This document shows, in pieces, positions 1-8,777 of a DNA stretch of 64,000 bases (the first letter of the stretch is position 1; the number at the start of each line of letters is the position of its first letter). The translations under genes were made by a program, and so were the position numbers. The stretch is from RYN-230 sp963713815 (lineage in GTDB: Bacteria; Actinomycetota; Actinomycetes; Streptosporangiales; Streptosporangiaceae): assembly GCA_963713815.1 (NCBI GenBank), contig CAVQNH010000026.1:124001-188000 (forward strand), read 5' to 3'. The notes under the pieces were generated by a model. It did no database searches, was not told where the DNA came from, and worked only from the letters and a program-made list of their open reading frames with translations.

Positions 1-2
1 CG

Positions 3-605
3 GCGCTCGTCGAGCGGGACCGCTCCGGGCACGGCCAGAAGATCGGCGCCGTGATGACCGACGGCGTCCTGTCCATGATGGAGATGTGGCTGAACGCCTG
101 GCGGACCCCGCTGCTGCCCGAGCGCGGGGCCGGCCTCACCACGGGCGCCGCGCCGTTCTACCGCTGCTACCGCTGCGCCGACGGCCAGTTCGTGGCGGTG
201 GGCGCGGTCGAGGACGGGTTCTTCCGCGCCCTGTGGGACGGGCTCGGCCTCCCGCCGCCCTACCCGGCTGACCGCTTCGACCCGGCCGCCTGGCCCGGCC
301 TGGCCCAGGTCATCGGCGACCGGTTCGCGACCGCCAGCCGCGATGAATGGGCGGCCCGGTTCGCCGGGGCGGACGCCTGCGTGACGCCGGTCCTGGCGCC
401 GGATGAGGTGCTGGCGGCTGCTGGCCGGCCGGGCCCGGTGCCCCGGTTCTCCCGGACCCCCGGCGGGCGCGGCCGCGACGGCGGCGAGCCGGACGCCACG
501 GCCGAGGTGCTGGCCCAGGCGGGCCTGACCGGGGAGGAGTTGAGGGCCGTGGCCGAGGAGGCGGAGCGGGACGGCGCGTTCGGGCTCAAGTGGCCGCCTG
601 ACTGA
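3..605 (+). CDS. CoA-transferase family III (CaiB/BaiF; AMACR-like), C-terminal part
   Basis: The frame is open from the left edge, so only the last ~200 residues are present; the N-terminal half with the catalytic Asp lies outside. The stretch ALVERDRSGHGQ followed by MTDGVLSMMEMW, then FYRCYRCADGQFVAVG, is characteristic of family III CoA-transferases and alpha-methylacyl-CoA racemases. These move CoA between acyl groups or epimerise 2-methylacyl-CoA esters in the cytoplasm. It is followed by a hairpin and a convergent ketoacyl synthase. Its position beside acyl-CoA synthetase and dehydrogenase genes suggests a role in branched or side-chain acyl-CoA breakdown. The exact substrate cannot be read from the sequence. 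Confidence 0.85.
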   Translation, partial: ALVERDRSGHGQKIGAVMTDGVLSMMEMWLNAWRTPLLPERGAGLTTGAAPFYRCYRCADGQFVAVGAVEDGFFRALWDGLGLPPPYPADRFDPAAWPGLAQVIGDRFATASRDEWAARFAGADACVTPVLAPDEVLAAAGRPGPVPRFSRTPGGRGRDGGEPDATAEVLAQAGLTGEELRAVAEEAERDGAFGLKWPPD

Positions 606-612
606 CCACGGG

Positions 613-630
613 CGGACCGTTATCGGTCCG
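613..630. terminator. Hairpin between convergent genes
   Basis: A perfect 7-bp stem (CGGACCG / CGGTCCG) with a TTAT loop lies in the 49-bp gap between the stop of the CoA-transferase and the stop of the convergent ketoacyl synthase. It has no long T tract. A bidirectional terminator is the likeliest reading. Confidence 0.5.
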
Positions 631-654
631 GAATTTCCCGGGAACGGGACGGGA

Positions 655-1878
655 TCAGGCGCGGTTCACGATCAGGCAGGCGTCCTGGCCGCCGAAGCCG
701 AACCCGTTGACCTGCAGCACGCCGATGTCGGCCTTGGCGGGCGCGTGGGTGATGACCCGGAACCGGGCCTCCGGCTCGACCTCGGTGGTGCCCGCGACGT
801 GCACCAGCGTGCCCGCCTGCATCCCGTGCAGCCCGGCGAGCAGGCCCATCACGCCACTGGCCGAGCCGGTGTGCCCGACGTGGCCCTTGATCGAGGTCAC
901 CGGGAGTTCCGCGGCGTGCTCCCCGAACACCTCGTTGATCGCCCGGGCCTCGGTCAGGTCCCCGGCGGGAGTCGCGGTGGCGTGGGCGATGACCGCGTCC
1001 ACGGCCTGCGGGCCCGCCAGGCCCGCGTCGCGCTGCGCGCGGCGCATGGCCTCGGCCTCCCACCGGCCGGACGGCTCGGGAGAGGAAGGATGGAAACCCT
1101 CGGACAGGGACGCGTACCCGGTGACCATGCCGTAGATGTGCGTGCCGCGCCGGGCGGCCCGCCCGGCGTCCTCGAGCACCACCACGGCTGCCCCGGCGCC
1201 CTCGACCACCCCGCAGCGGTGCACGTCAAAGGGCAGGCTGGCCCGGTCGGCCCGGTCCGGCGGGTTCGACATCCCGTAGCTGCGCTGGCTGTAGGCCAGC
1301 GCGGGAGCCAGGCCGCACTCGGTGCCCCCGGCGATGATCACGTCGGCCTGGCCGGTCCCGATCATCCGGGCGGCGGTGCCGATCGCATCCAGCGAGGACG
1401 CGCAGGCCGAGGAGACGGTCAGCAGCGGGCCGTGCAGCCCGTAGTGGATGGCGATCTGCCCGGCCGCCATGTTCGGCCAGACCTGGATGTTCAGCTTGCG
1501 CGGTACCGCGTCCGGGCCCCCGGTGTCGAGCAGGTGCTGGGCGTCGAGCAGGGCCCGCGCACCGGCCATGGTCACGCCCAGCACCACCCCGGTGCGCAGC
1601 GGGTCGAAGTCCCCGCCCGCGTCGCGCACCGCCTGGATGGCGGCGGCCAGGGCGTGCTGGGTGAAGGTGTCCGAACCGGCGATCACCCGCTCGTCCAGCC
1701 ACGCGGCCGGGTCGAAGTCCGCGACCGGGGCGATCCAGGCGGGCCGGCCCGCCTCCGGCTCGGCCCAGGGAGCGGCGGTCACGCCGTGCTCGCCCGCGTC
1801 CAGCCGGGTGAAGTACTCGTCCGCGGACTGGCCGATGCAGGAGATGACGCCGATGCCGGTGATGGCCACGTCCCGCAT
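655..1878 (-). CDS. Beta-ketoacyl-ACP synthase (KAS II / FabF-like)
   Basis: A 407-residue decarboxylating condensing enzyme of the FabF type. The Cys-His-His triad is visible: Cys near residue 159 in SSACASSLDAIG, His in IAHATATPAGD and His in GHVGHTGSASG, with the GFGFGGQDA C-terminal signature. I chose the ATG at 1878 because GGAAGGGG precedes it; an in-frame upstream extension would run into the operator region. It is divergent from the acyl-CoA synthetase and shares its control region (palindrome at 1908-1932). Whether it extends fatty acids or serves a specialised pathway is not visible; no acyl-carrier protein gene is nearby. Confidence 0.85.
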   Translation of the reverse strand: MRDVAITGIGVISCIGQSADEYFTRLDAGEHGVTAAPWAEPEAGRPAWIAPVADFDPAAWLDERVIAGSDTFTQHALAAAIQAVRDAGGDFDPLRTGVVLGVTMAGARALLDAQHLLDTGGPDAVPRKLNIQVWPNMAAGQIAIHYGLHGPLLTVSSACASSLDAIGTAARMIGTGQADVIIAGGTECGLAPALAYSQRSYGMSNPPDRADRASLPFDVHRCGVVEGAGAAVVVLEDAGRAARRGTHIYGMVTGYASLSEGFHPSSPEPSGRWEAEAMRRAQRDAGLAGPQAVDAVIAHATATPAGDLTEARAINEVFGEHAAELPVTSIKGHVGHTGSASGVMGLLAGLHGMQAGTLVHVAGTTEVEPEARFRVITHAPAKADIGVLQVNGFGFGGQDACLIVNRA

Positions 1879-1907
1879 GCGCTGCCCCTTCCGCCGCTCA
1901 TTGACAG

Positions 1908-1932
1908 TAGTTGAATCCGACGTCAGAATCAA
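1908..1932. promoter_or_regulatory. GACGTC-centred operator, copy 1 (divergent promoter)
   Basis: An imperfect palindrome (18 of 22 positions over 1911-1932) centred on GACGTC at 1919-1924. It lies between the divergent KAS gene and acyl-CoA synthetase gene. Twenty of 25 bases are identical to the site at 8778-8802, which lies just upstream of the TetR gene. A shared TetR operator is the natural inference. Confidence 0.65.
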
Positions 1933-2063
1933 TCAGTCGCATGCGGGCTGGGCGCATGCGACCTCAAGCATTCCGGTCGCGCGGATCCGGCCGCCGCTGT
2001 GCATCGTCCTGGCGGGCGCCGGCCAGGACCACGCACGCCGGGCGACGCAGGCCGGAGGCAGCC

Positions 2064-3581
2064 ATGAAGCTCACCCTCGCCGATTTCATCGCGATGAACG
2101 TCCGGTCCTTCCCGGACCGGCAGGCCCTCGAGGTGCTCGGCGATGTTCCGGAGAGCTACACGTACCGGGACATGTGGCTGCGCGTCTCGGCCCTGGCCGG
2201 CGCGCTGCGTGAGGTCGAGCCCGGACCGCACGGGCCGGTGGCGGCCACCCTGCTGCCCAACGGCACCGATGCGCTGCTGATCTACCTGGCCGGGCAGCTG
2301 GCGGGCTGCGCGATCGTGCCGGTGAACACCCGGCTCGCGCACCCGGAGATCCTGCACATCGTCAACGACTCGGGGGCGCGGCGCATCTTCTCCGGCGGGG
2401 ACCTGCTGGGCATGGCGGCCGCCGTGGCCGGCGCCGCGGACACCGGCGCCACGGTCGTCGATGCTGCCCAGCTGCCCACCCCCGGCGGCGGCCTGCGCGA
2501 CCCGGCCGTCCCCGACCCGGCCAAGGGCGACCGGCTGGCCGCCGTGTTCTACACCTCGGGCACCACCGGCGCGCCCAAGGGCGCGGCGATGACCAACGAC
2601 ACATGGCTGGTCAACACCATGCGCTGGGGCTGGCAGCTGGGCCTGAGCTGGGACTCTGTGATGCTGGTGCCCGGCCCGCTGTTCCACATGTCGTACTGCA
2701 GCTTCGCCTTCGGCACGCTGATGATCGGTGGCCGGGTCCGGATCATGACGTCGTTCGATGCCGCCCGGGCCTGCGACGAGTTCACCGGGACCGCCACCAC
2801 CGCGTTCCTGGTGCCGTCCATGACCTCGATGATGATCGAGGAGTGGGAGCGGCGCGGCCGGCCGCCGCTGGCCAGCATGCGGGCCATGATGACCGCGGCC
2901 GCGTCGGTGTCACCCGAGGCGCTGGGGGAAGCGTTCGCCATGTTCCCGAACGCCCGGATCACCGAGACCTACGGCTGGACCGAGGCCGGGTTCGCCACGG
3001 ACGAGATCAAGCACCCCGAGACCGTCGCGGACGGCACCGTCGGGTACTCCACCCTCGGCTGCGAGATCGCGATCCTGGACCCGGACGGCCAGCCGGTCCC
3101 GCCCGGTGAGCAGGGCGAGGTGGCGGTGAAGACCGTGGCCCATTTTTCCGGCTACCTGAACCGGCCCGACGCCACCGCGGCCGCCTGGGCCGGGGATTTC
3201 CTCCGCTCGGACGACATCGGCGTGCTGGAGAAGGACGGCCGGCTCCGCATCATCGACCGCAAGAACGGCCTGATCATCAGCGGCGGCGAGAACGTCTACG
3301 CCGCCGAGGTGGAGCGGGTCCTGATCAGCCATCCGCAGGTCCGGGACGTCACCGTGGTCGGTAAGCCGGACCCGCGCTGGGGCGAGGTCGTGGTCGCCGT
3401 GGTGGTGCCCGAGCCCGGCCCGGCTCCCGACCCCGGCGAGGTCACCGCGTTCTGCCGGGCCCGGCTGGCCGGCTACAAGTGCCCGCGCGAGGTGCGGGTC
3501 TGGGACGACCTGCCCCGCAACTCGATGGGCAAGATCCAGCGCTTCATCATCCGCGACCGCGTCACCGCCGAGCCCGCGTAG
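2064..3581 (+). CDS. Acyl-CoA synthetase (AMP-forming, ANL superfamily)
   Basis: A 505-residue ligase that activates a carboxylic acid to acyl-AMP and then acyl-CoA. The P-loop-like motif YTSGTTGAPKG is near residue 165, the A5 motif TYGWTEAG near 300, RSDDIG and RIIDRKNGLIISGGENVY form the hinge and C-terminal subdomain, and the adenylation Lys lies in NSMGKIQR near the C-terminus. The start at 2064 is preceded by GGAGG; the frame is open further upstream, but that part is compositionally unlike the family. It is divergent from the KAS gene and probably feeds substrates to the dehydrogenases downstream. Chain-length preference is unknown. Confidence 0.9.
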   Translation: MKLTLADFIAMNVRSFPDRQALEVLGDVPESYTYRDMWLRVSALAGALREVEPGPHGPVAATLLPNGTDALLIYLAGQLAGCAIVPVNTRLAHPEILHIVNDSGARRIFSGGDLLGMAAAVAGAADTGATVVDAAQLPTPGGGLRDPAVPDPAKGDRLAAVFYTSGTTGAPKGAAMTNDTWLVNTMRWGWQLGLSWDSVMLVPGPLFHMSYCSFAFGTLMIGGRVRIMTSFDAARACDEFTGTATTAFLVPSMTSMMIEEWERRGRPPLASMRAMMTAAASVSPEALGEAFAMFPNARITETYGWTEAGFATDEIKHPETVADGTVGYSTLGCEIAILDPDGQPVPPGEQGEVAVKTVAHFSGYLNRPDATAAAWAGDFLRSDDIGVLEKDGRLRIIDRKNGLIISGGENVYAAEVERVLISHPQVRDVTVVGKPDPRWGEVVVAVVVPEPGPAPDPGEVTAFCRARLAGYKCPREVRVWDDLPRNSMGKIQRFIIRDRVTAEPA

Positions 3582-3768
3582 CACGCCAGCCACCCGGCCA
3601 GGTCCGGGGGGAGCAAGCCGTTACCGGTCGGCTGCCCGCGACTGCGCCCGCGAGGGCTCGATCGCGCCGGATGAGTGCTGGCGTCCGGCCTGCGGGGCCG
3701 GCGGCGATGAGTTTGCCGCCAGATCCTGGTCATACGGGTGCCGGGCACGCCAGGCCGGCCCTGAAAAG

Positions 3769-4342
3769 ATGGAGTTGATGACGGTGGGCGCGATCAAGGT
3801 GCATGAGTTCATCGCCCTGGACGGTGTCTTCGAGGACCCGTCCTGGACGTTCGAGTTCGGCTTCGATCCGGCGATGGGCGGGGCCCTCGCGGCGATCACG
3901 GGGTCGTGCCAGGCGATCCTGCTCGGGCGCCGGACATACGAGATGTTCGCCCCGGCGTGGTCCGGCCGGACCGCCGAGGACGATCCCGGTGCGCCGTTCT
4001 TCAACGAGTCGCCCAAGTACGTCGTGTCCGGCTCGCTGGAGACCGCGGACTGGAACAACTCCACGATCCTCGGCCCGTACCGCGCGGACATCATCCGTGA
4101 CCTCAAGGACAAGGTCGACGGGGATATCTACGTCAGCGGCAGCGGCACGCTGGTCCGGGCGATGCTCGCCGACGGCCTGGTCGACGAGCTGCACCTGTTC
4201 GTCTATCCCGTGGCCCGCGGGGCCGGCCAGCACCTGTTCGCCGACACCGGCCCGGCCACCACGTTCCGTCTCGCTGAATCCGAGGCCTACAGCAACGGAG
4301 TCGTGCATCTTGGCGTACGCACCCGCCGCCGAAGCCGCGTGA
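3769..4342 (+). CDS. RibD C-terminal/DHFR-family protein, 3'-end frameshift
   Basis: A small DHFR-fold reductase of the RibD C-terminal family: KVHEFIALDGVFEDP at the N-terminus, AILLGRRTYEMF in the middle and DIYVSGSGTLVRAML near the end. As written the frame runs through to 4440, adding an arginine-rich tail that overlaps the next gene. Dropping one G at 4311-4313 gives a family-like ending (VVHLAYAPAAEAA) and a stop at 4342, leaving 63 bp before the sigma gene. The start is uncertain: ATG at 3769 or 3778, neither with a strong ribosome-binding site. A second family member follows the sigma gene at 5442. Such proteins are often unassigned NADPH-dependent reductases. Confidence 0.8.
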
Positions 4343-4405
4343 CCGCTCGCGTCAGCGACGCCAGGAACCGGCTCAGGTTACGTTCCTGGCCCACCGCCCG
4401 GATTT

Positions 4406-5386
4406 GTGATGAGTGCCTCGCCGCCGCGCGCGATCGATGACAGGCCCGTGGAGTTCGAGCAGTACCGCGGTGAGCTGGTGGCGTACTGCTACCGGATGCT
4501 GGGCTCGTTCCACGAGGCCGAGGACCTGGTGCAGGAGACGATGCTGCGGGCGTGGAAGGCCCGCGACCGGTACGACCGCACCCGGGCGTCCGTACGGACC
4601 TGGTTGTACCGGATCGCGGCCAACGTCTGCCTGACCGCGCTGGAGGGGCGGGCACGGCGGCCGTTGCCGTCCGGGCTGGTCGCGCCGAGCGGCGATCCCG
4701 CGGCGCCGCTGACGCCGGCGTTCGACATCCCCTGGCTGCAGCCGTTTCCCGATGCGCGATACGACACGGAGATGCGGGCGGACATGCGGCTCGCGCTGGT
4801 GGCGGCGATGCAGCTGCTGCCGCCGCGGCAGCGGGCCGTGCTCGTGCTCCGCGAGGTACTGGAGTTCAGCGCCACCGAGGTCGCCGCGCAGCTCGGGACC
4901 ACGGTCACGGCCGTCAACAGCGCCCTGCAGCGGGCCCGGGCTGCCCTCGCGGATGCGGGCGACGCGGGCGAGGTCAGCGAACCGGACGATCCCGGGGTGC
5001 GCGCGGTGATCGGACGGTACGTGCAGGCGTTCGAGGCCGCCGATGTCCCCGCGCTGGTCCGGCTGCTCACCGATCAGGCGGTCCTGGAGATGCCGCCCGT
5101 GCCGCTGTGGTACCGGGGCAGCCGCGACTACGGCCTGTTCATGCGCCGCGTGTTCCAGACGCGCGGAACGGGCTGGGGCATCAGGCAGCTCACCGCCAAC
5201 GGGCAGCCCGCGCTGGCCGCGTACGCGCCGGAGCCCGGCGGCGGCCACCGGCTGCACACGCTCCAGGTCTTCACGGTCACCGGCGGCCGGGTCGCGCGCA
5301 ACGTCGTGTTCGCCGATCCGCGCGTGTTCGAGACGTTTGACCTGCCCGCGCAGATTTCCTCCGGAGACTCTCGCCAGCCGCGATGA
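4406..5386 (+). CDS. ECF RNA polymerase sigma factor with C-terminal SnoaL-like domain
   Basis: 326 residues. Region 2 is visible as YCYRMLGSFHEAEDLVQETMLRAW (written here in two parts: YCYRMLGSFHEAED, then LVQETMLRAW). Region 4 follows near residues 130-190, with LPPRQRAVLVLREVLEF and the helix-turn-helix AAQLGTTVTAVNSALQRARA. After it, residues ~200-320 form an NTF2/SnoaL-type fold (VIGRYVQAFEAADVPALVRLL). This layout matches the large ECF group with a SnoaL extension, in which the extension can modulate activity instead of an anti-sigma factor. No anti-sigma gene is adjacent. It lies between two DHFR-fold genes in the same direction. ATG at 4406 or 4409 is possible. Confidence 0.88.
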   Translation: MMSASPPRAIDDRPVEFEQYRGELVAYCYRMLGSFHEAEDLVQETMLRAWKARDRYDRTRASVRTWLYRIAANVCLTALEGRARRPLPSGLVAPSGDPAAPLTPAFDIPWLQPFPDARYDTEMRADMRLALVAAMQLLPPRQRAVLVLREVLEFSATEVAAQLGTTVTAVNSALQRARAALADAGDAGEVSEPDDPGVRAVIGRYVQAFEAADVPALVRLLTDQAVLEMPPVPLWYRGSRDYGLFMRRVFQTRGTGWGIRQLTANGQPALAAYAPEPGGGHRLHTLQVFTVTGGRVARNVVFADPRVFETFDLPAQISSGDSRQPR

Positions 5387-5441
5387 GCCGGGCCGGTGCC
5401 GCCGGTATGTACCGGTGAGCATCGACCGAAGGAGACCCATC

Positions 5442-6000
5442 GTGAGCGTCATCGTCATTCGACTTCATCACCCTGGACGGGATCGTGTCCGACCCGGACG
5501 GGTCCGACGGCACGCCGGCCGGCGGCTGGGCGTTCCGGCACGGCCCTGAGGCAGTCGCCGGGGACAAGTTCCGGCTCGGCAGCGTCCTGGACAACGGGGT
5601 CATGCTGCTGGGGCGCGCCACCTGGCAGTTGTTCTCGCGGCTGTGGCCGGCCCGCGACGACCCGTTCTCGGCGCGGATGAACGCGGTGCCGAAGCTGGTC
5701 GCCTCCCGCACGCTCACCGACGCCTCGGCGTGGGCGAACTCCCGGGTCATCGACGGCGACGTCATCGACGCCGTCAAGCGCGAGCAGCGCGATGTGATCA
5801 TCACCGGCAGCCTGAGCGTCGTGCACGCGCTGATGGCCAGGGACCTGATCGATGAGTACCGGCTGCTGACCTTCCCCACCATCCTCGGCACCGGTGAGCG
5901 GCTGTTTCCCGCCGGCGGCCCGCCCGTGTACCTGGAGTGCCTGTCGGCCGGGCCGGCCGGCGCCGCCGTGCTCGCGCGGTACCGGAGGGCAGCCCGATGA
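5442..6000 (+). pseudogene. Second DHFR-family (RibD C-terminal) protein, 5' frameshift
   Basis: A GTG at 5442 with GAAGGAGA upstream opens MSVIVI. One extra base near 5460 throws the frame, after which DFITLDGIVSDPDG, VMLLGRATWQLFSRLW, DVIITGSLSVVHALM and LLTFPTILGTGERLFP form a complete RibD/DHFR-family protein ending at 6000. Without the correction only a GTG at 5485 could start it, losing the first beta strand. It is a paralogue of the gene at 3769, and the pair brackets the sigma factor. The function is probably NAD(P)H-dependent reduction of an unknown substrate. I treat the shift as a likely sequence error. Confidence 0.75.
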
Positions 6001-6015
6001 CCGCTCAGTTCCCGG

Positions 6016-7158
6016 TTACAGGCCGAGCCGGTCGGCCAGGGTGGCCCGGTGCTGGGTTTCGGTGCCGAACAGGACCGCGGAGCTGCGGGCCCGGCGGAAG
6101 TACAGATGCGCCGGGTGCTCCCAGGTGAAGCCGATTCCGCCGAGCACCTGGATGGACTCCGCGGTGATGTGCGTGTAGGCGGCCGAGCAGTGCAGCCCGG
6201 CCACCAGCGCGGCGATCCCGGGATCGCCTGCGCCGCCGGCGGCCGCCTCCAGCGCCCCGTCCAGGGCGGCCCGGGCACCTTCCAGCGCCACCAGCATGTC
6301 CGCGCACTTGTGCTTGACCGCCTGGAACGAGCCGATCGGGCGGCCGAACTGGACCCGCTGCTTCGCGTGGCTGACCGCCAGGTCCAGGGCCTGCGCGGCC
6401 CCGCCGACCGCCTCGGCGGCCAGCGCGACCACCCCGGTGTCCAGCACGCGGGCCAGGGCTGCCGCCCCGGATCCGGGCGGCCCGAGAGGCTGCGCCAGGA
6501 CGTCGCGGAACGCGAGCCGGGCCAGCGTGCGGGTGGCGTCGATCGCGGGCATCACCCCGCGGCTCAGCCCGGGCGCGTCACCGGCGACCCGGTACAGGCC
6601 CGCCCCGGTGCCGTCTCGCGCGGCGATCAGCAGCACGCCCGCCACGTGGCCGTCCACCACGTAGAGCGCCTCGCCGTCCAGGGTCACGCCGCCCGGGGAG
6701 GATGACGCCGTGACGCCGAGCGAGCCCGGGGCGCCGTCCGCCCGGCCCGCGGGGCCGCTGACCGCCACGGCGGCCAGCAGGGTGCCGTCGGCGAGCCGGG
6801 GCAGCAGCTCGGCCTGCGCCGCCGCATCCCCGCTCGCCAGCAGCGCAGTCACGGCCAGCACGGCCGAGGACAGGTAGGGAACGCAGGCCAGCACCCGGCC
6901 CAGCTCTTCCAGGACGACGGCGGCCTCGGGGAGGCCGCAGCCCGCGCCGCCGTGAGTGGCCGGCACCAGCAAGCCGGGCAGCCCGAGCTGCCCCAGGCCC
7001 GACCACGCAGCGGGGTCGTAGCCTGCATCCGTGCCGGAGACCCGCCGGACCTCCTCGGGCGGGAAGTGATCCCGCGCGAACGCGCGGACCATGGCCCGCA
7101 GGTCGTCCCGTTCGGCGGCGGTCGTGGCCTGCGGCGGCGCCTGGGCGGGCTGCGGCAC
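6016..7158 (-). CDS. Acyl-CoA dehydrogenase-like protein (FadE type)
   Basis: A 380-residue ACAD-fold flavoprotein: RAFARDHFPPEE at the N-terminus, then the central domain, then QRVQFGRPIGSFQAVKHKCA and IQVLGGIGFTWEHPAHLYFR. The place where medium-chain ACADs carry the catalytic Glu (YEGT) reads LFGT here, so the base is missing or supplied by a partner. That fits the actinobacterial heterotetrameric FadE pairs used on bulky substrates. GTG start at 7158, 24 bp after the SDR stop, so it is the third gene of the TetR-SDR-ACAD operon. The partner could be the ACAD at 13530; this is inference. Confidence 0.85.
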   Translation of the reverse strand: MPQPAQAPPQATTAAERDDLRAMVRAFARDHFPPEEVRRVSGTDAGYDPAAWSGLGQLGLPGLLVPATHGGAGCGLPEAAVVLEELGRVLACVPYLSSAVLAVTALLASGDAAAQAELLPRLADGTLLAAVAVSGPAGRADGAPGSLGVTASSSPGGVTLDGEALYVVDGHVAGVLLIAARDGTGAGLYRVAGDAPGLSRGVMPAIDATRTLARLAFRDVLAQPLGPPGSGAAALARVLDTGVVALAAEAVGGAAQALDLAVSHAKQRVQFGRPIGSFQAVKHKCADMLVALEGARAALDGALEAAAGGAGDPGIAALVAGLHCSAAYTHITAESIQVLGGIGFTWEHPAHLYFRRARSSAVLFGTETQHRATLADRLGL

Positions 7159-7182
7159 GGTCGTGATCCTGGTCCCGGCGGC

Positions 7183-8097
7183 TCAGCCGGCCGCGAGGGG
7201 CTGGCCCCACATGTCGGAATTCGGGGCGGCCTTGGCCACCAGGCCAGGCACGACGGCGCCGAGATCCGCCGGCGCCCAGGTGCCGGGCTGCCGGACCCCG
7301 GGGCCCGAGTGCCAGCCCTCGGCCACGTTCAGCTCGCTGCCCCAGACGTTGAATACCCGGCCGGTGATGTCCCGCGACTGCTCACTGCCCAGCCACACCA
7401 CCAGCGGCGACACCCGCTCCGGGGCGAGGTCGTCGGCGCCGGGCCCCGCCCCGTCGAGCACCGGCAGGCCCTCCGTCATCCGGGTGCGCGCCCCCGGTGC
7501 GATCGCGTTGACCGTGACCCCGTAGCGGCCCAGCTCGGTGGCGGCGATCAGCGCGAACGCGGCGATGCCGGCCTTGGCTGCGCCATAGTTCCCCTGGCCC
7601 GGGTTCCCGTACAGGCCGGACGGGGACGAGGTGCAGATGACCCGGGCGTCGTTGGCCTGCCCGGCCTTGGCCCGCTGGCGCCAGTACGCGGCCGCGTGCC
7701 GGGTGGGGGCGAACACGCCGCGCAGGTGGGTCCGGATCACGCCGTCCCAGTCGTCCTCGGTCATGTTCACCAGCATCCGGTCGCGAAGGATGCCGGCGTT
7801 GTTGACCAGCACGTCCAGCTGGCCGTAGGCGGCGACCGCGGTCTGGATGAGCTGGGCCGCGCCGTCCCAGTCGGCCACGTCCTCGTAGCTGGCCACGGCC
7901 TCGCCACCCAGCTCCCGGACCTCGGCGGCCACCGCGTCGGCGGGCCCGTGGCCGCCGCCGGTGCCGTCCCGCTCGACGCCCGTGTCGTTGATGACCAGCC
8001 GCGCGCCTTCCCGCGCGAAGGCCAGCGCGTGCGCCCGGCCCAGGCCCCGGCCGGCCCCGGTGACGATCACGGCCCGGCCCGCGCAGATCCCGCTCAT
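7183..8097 (-). CDS. SDR-family 3-hydroxyacyl-CoA dehydrogenase-like oxidoreductase
   Basis: A 304-residue classical short-chain dehydrogenase: TGAGRGLGRAHALAFAREGA binds the dinucleotide, DVLVNNAGILRD follows, and the catalytic Ser/Tyr/Lys lie in CTSSPSGLYGNPGQGNYGAAK. The insert VINDTGVERDGTGGGHGPAD resembles peroxisomal multifunctional-enzyme-type (HSD17B4-like) hydroxyacyl dehydrogenases. The ATG at 8097 overlaps the TetR stop in an ATGA, showing translational coupling. It probably oxidises a 3-hydroxyacyl-CoA in the pathway encoded around it. Confidence 0.85.
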   Translation of the reverse strand: MSGICAGRAVIVTGAGRGLGRAHALAFAREGARLVINDTGVERDGTGGGHGPADAVAAEVRELGGEAVASYEDVADWDGAAQLIQTAVAAYGQLDVLVNNAGILRDRMLVNMTEDDWDGVIRTHLRGVFAPTRHAAAYWRQRAKAGQANDARVICTSSPSGLYGNPGQGNYGAAKAGIAAFALIAATELGRYGVTVNAIAPGARTRMTEGLPVLDGAGPGADDLAPERVSPLVVWLGSEQSRDITGRVFNVWGSELNVAEGWHSGPGVRQPGTWAPADLGAVVPGLVAKAAPNSDMWGQPLAAG

Positions 8098-8765
8098 GCG
8101 TCCGTCCTTCCCGTCAGCCCGATCGCCCGGGCCCACAGGGTGGTGAGCTCGTCGGCGGCCTTATCCAGCTCGAATTCCTCACCCTGGGCGCACCAGGTGT
8201 AGGCGAACCGGCTGACCATGCCGGTCAGCGCGTGCGCCGCATAGCGCGGGTCGAGGGACGGGTCGGCCAGCCCGGCTTCCTGCAGGCCGCGGAGGGACTT
8301 CTCGGCCCGGGTGACGAACGCCCCCTTGGCCTCGTGGAGCAGCGCGGCGATGTCCGGGACGATCGCCGCGACGTTCTCCCAGATCACCATCAGCTTGCTG
8401 TTCGCCCGGTAGGTCTCCAGGTAGCGGCGGTTCGCTGTGCGCAGCGCGTCGAGCGGGGCCCGGTCATCGCGGCGGCCCTGGTACTGGGCGGCCCCGGCGC
8501 CGAGGAGCTCGGATTCCAGCTGCAGGATGACCGCGCGCAGCGCGGCCTCCTTGGAGTCGAAGTAGGTGTAGAAGGTGCCGTGCGCGGCCCCGGCTTCCTC
8601 GGCGATGTCGGTGATGCGGGCATCGATGAAGCCGTCCCGCTCGAAGACCCGGCGTGCCGCCGCGATGAGCGCCTCGCGGGTGCGGCGGCCGCGCTCACTG
8701 AGCTGCTCGGGTGGTTTGGGGGAGCCGCCGGCCGCAGGCGGGTCGGCTGGCCTGGATCGCGCCAT
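8094..8765 (-). CDS. TetR-family regulator of the acyl-CoA region
   Basis: 223 residues with an N-terminal TetR helix-turn-helix: RTREALIAAARRVFERDGF, then DIAEEAGAAHGTFYTYFDSK (residues ~30-70). The C-terminal half is the helical ligand domain. It heads the operon with the SDR (ATGA overlap) and ACAD. A GACGTC-centred palindrome lies 13-37 bp upstream of its start, in the divergent gap with the ACAD at 8910, and a close copy sits at the KAS/acyl-CoA synthetase promoter 7 kb away. It is therefore the best candidate for an autoregulated local repressor, probably released by an acyl-CoA; that ligand is inference. Confidence 0.9.
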   Translation of the reverse strand: MARSRPADPPAAGGSPKPPEQLSERGRRTREALIAAARRVFERDGFIDARITDIAEEAGAAHGTFYTYFDSKEAALRAVILQLESELLGAGAAQYQGRRDDRAPLDALRTANRRYLETYRANSKLMVIWENVAAIVPDIAALLHEAKGAFVTRAEKSLRGLQEAGLADPSLDPRYAAHALTGMVSRFAYTWCAQGEEFELDKAADELTTLWARAIGLTGRTDA

Positions 8766-8777
8766 GCGACCTGACGA

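Noticed and set aside
745..1914. 389-residue open frame on the plus strand opposite the KAS gene
   Set aside because: It is Gly/Arg/Pro-rich and lacks any family feature, whereas the minus strand has a full KAS with catalytic residues. Such antisense frames are common at this GC content.
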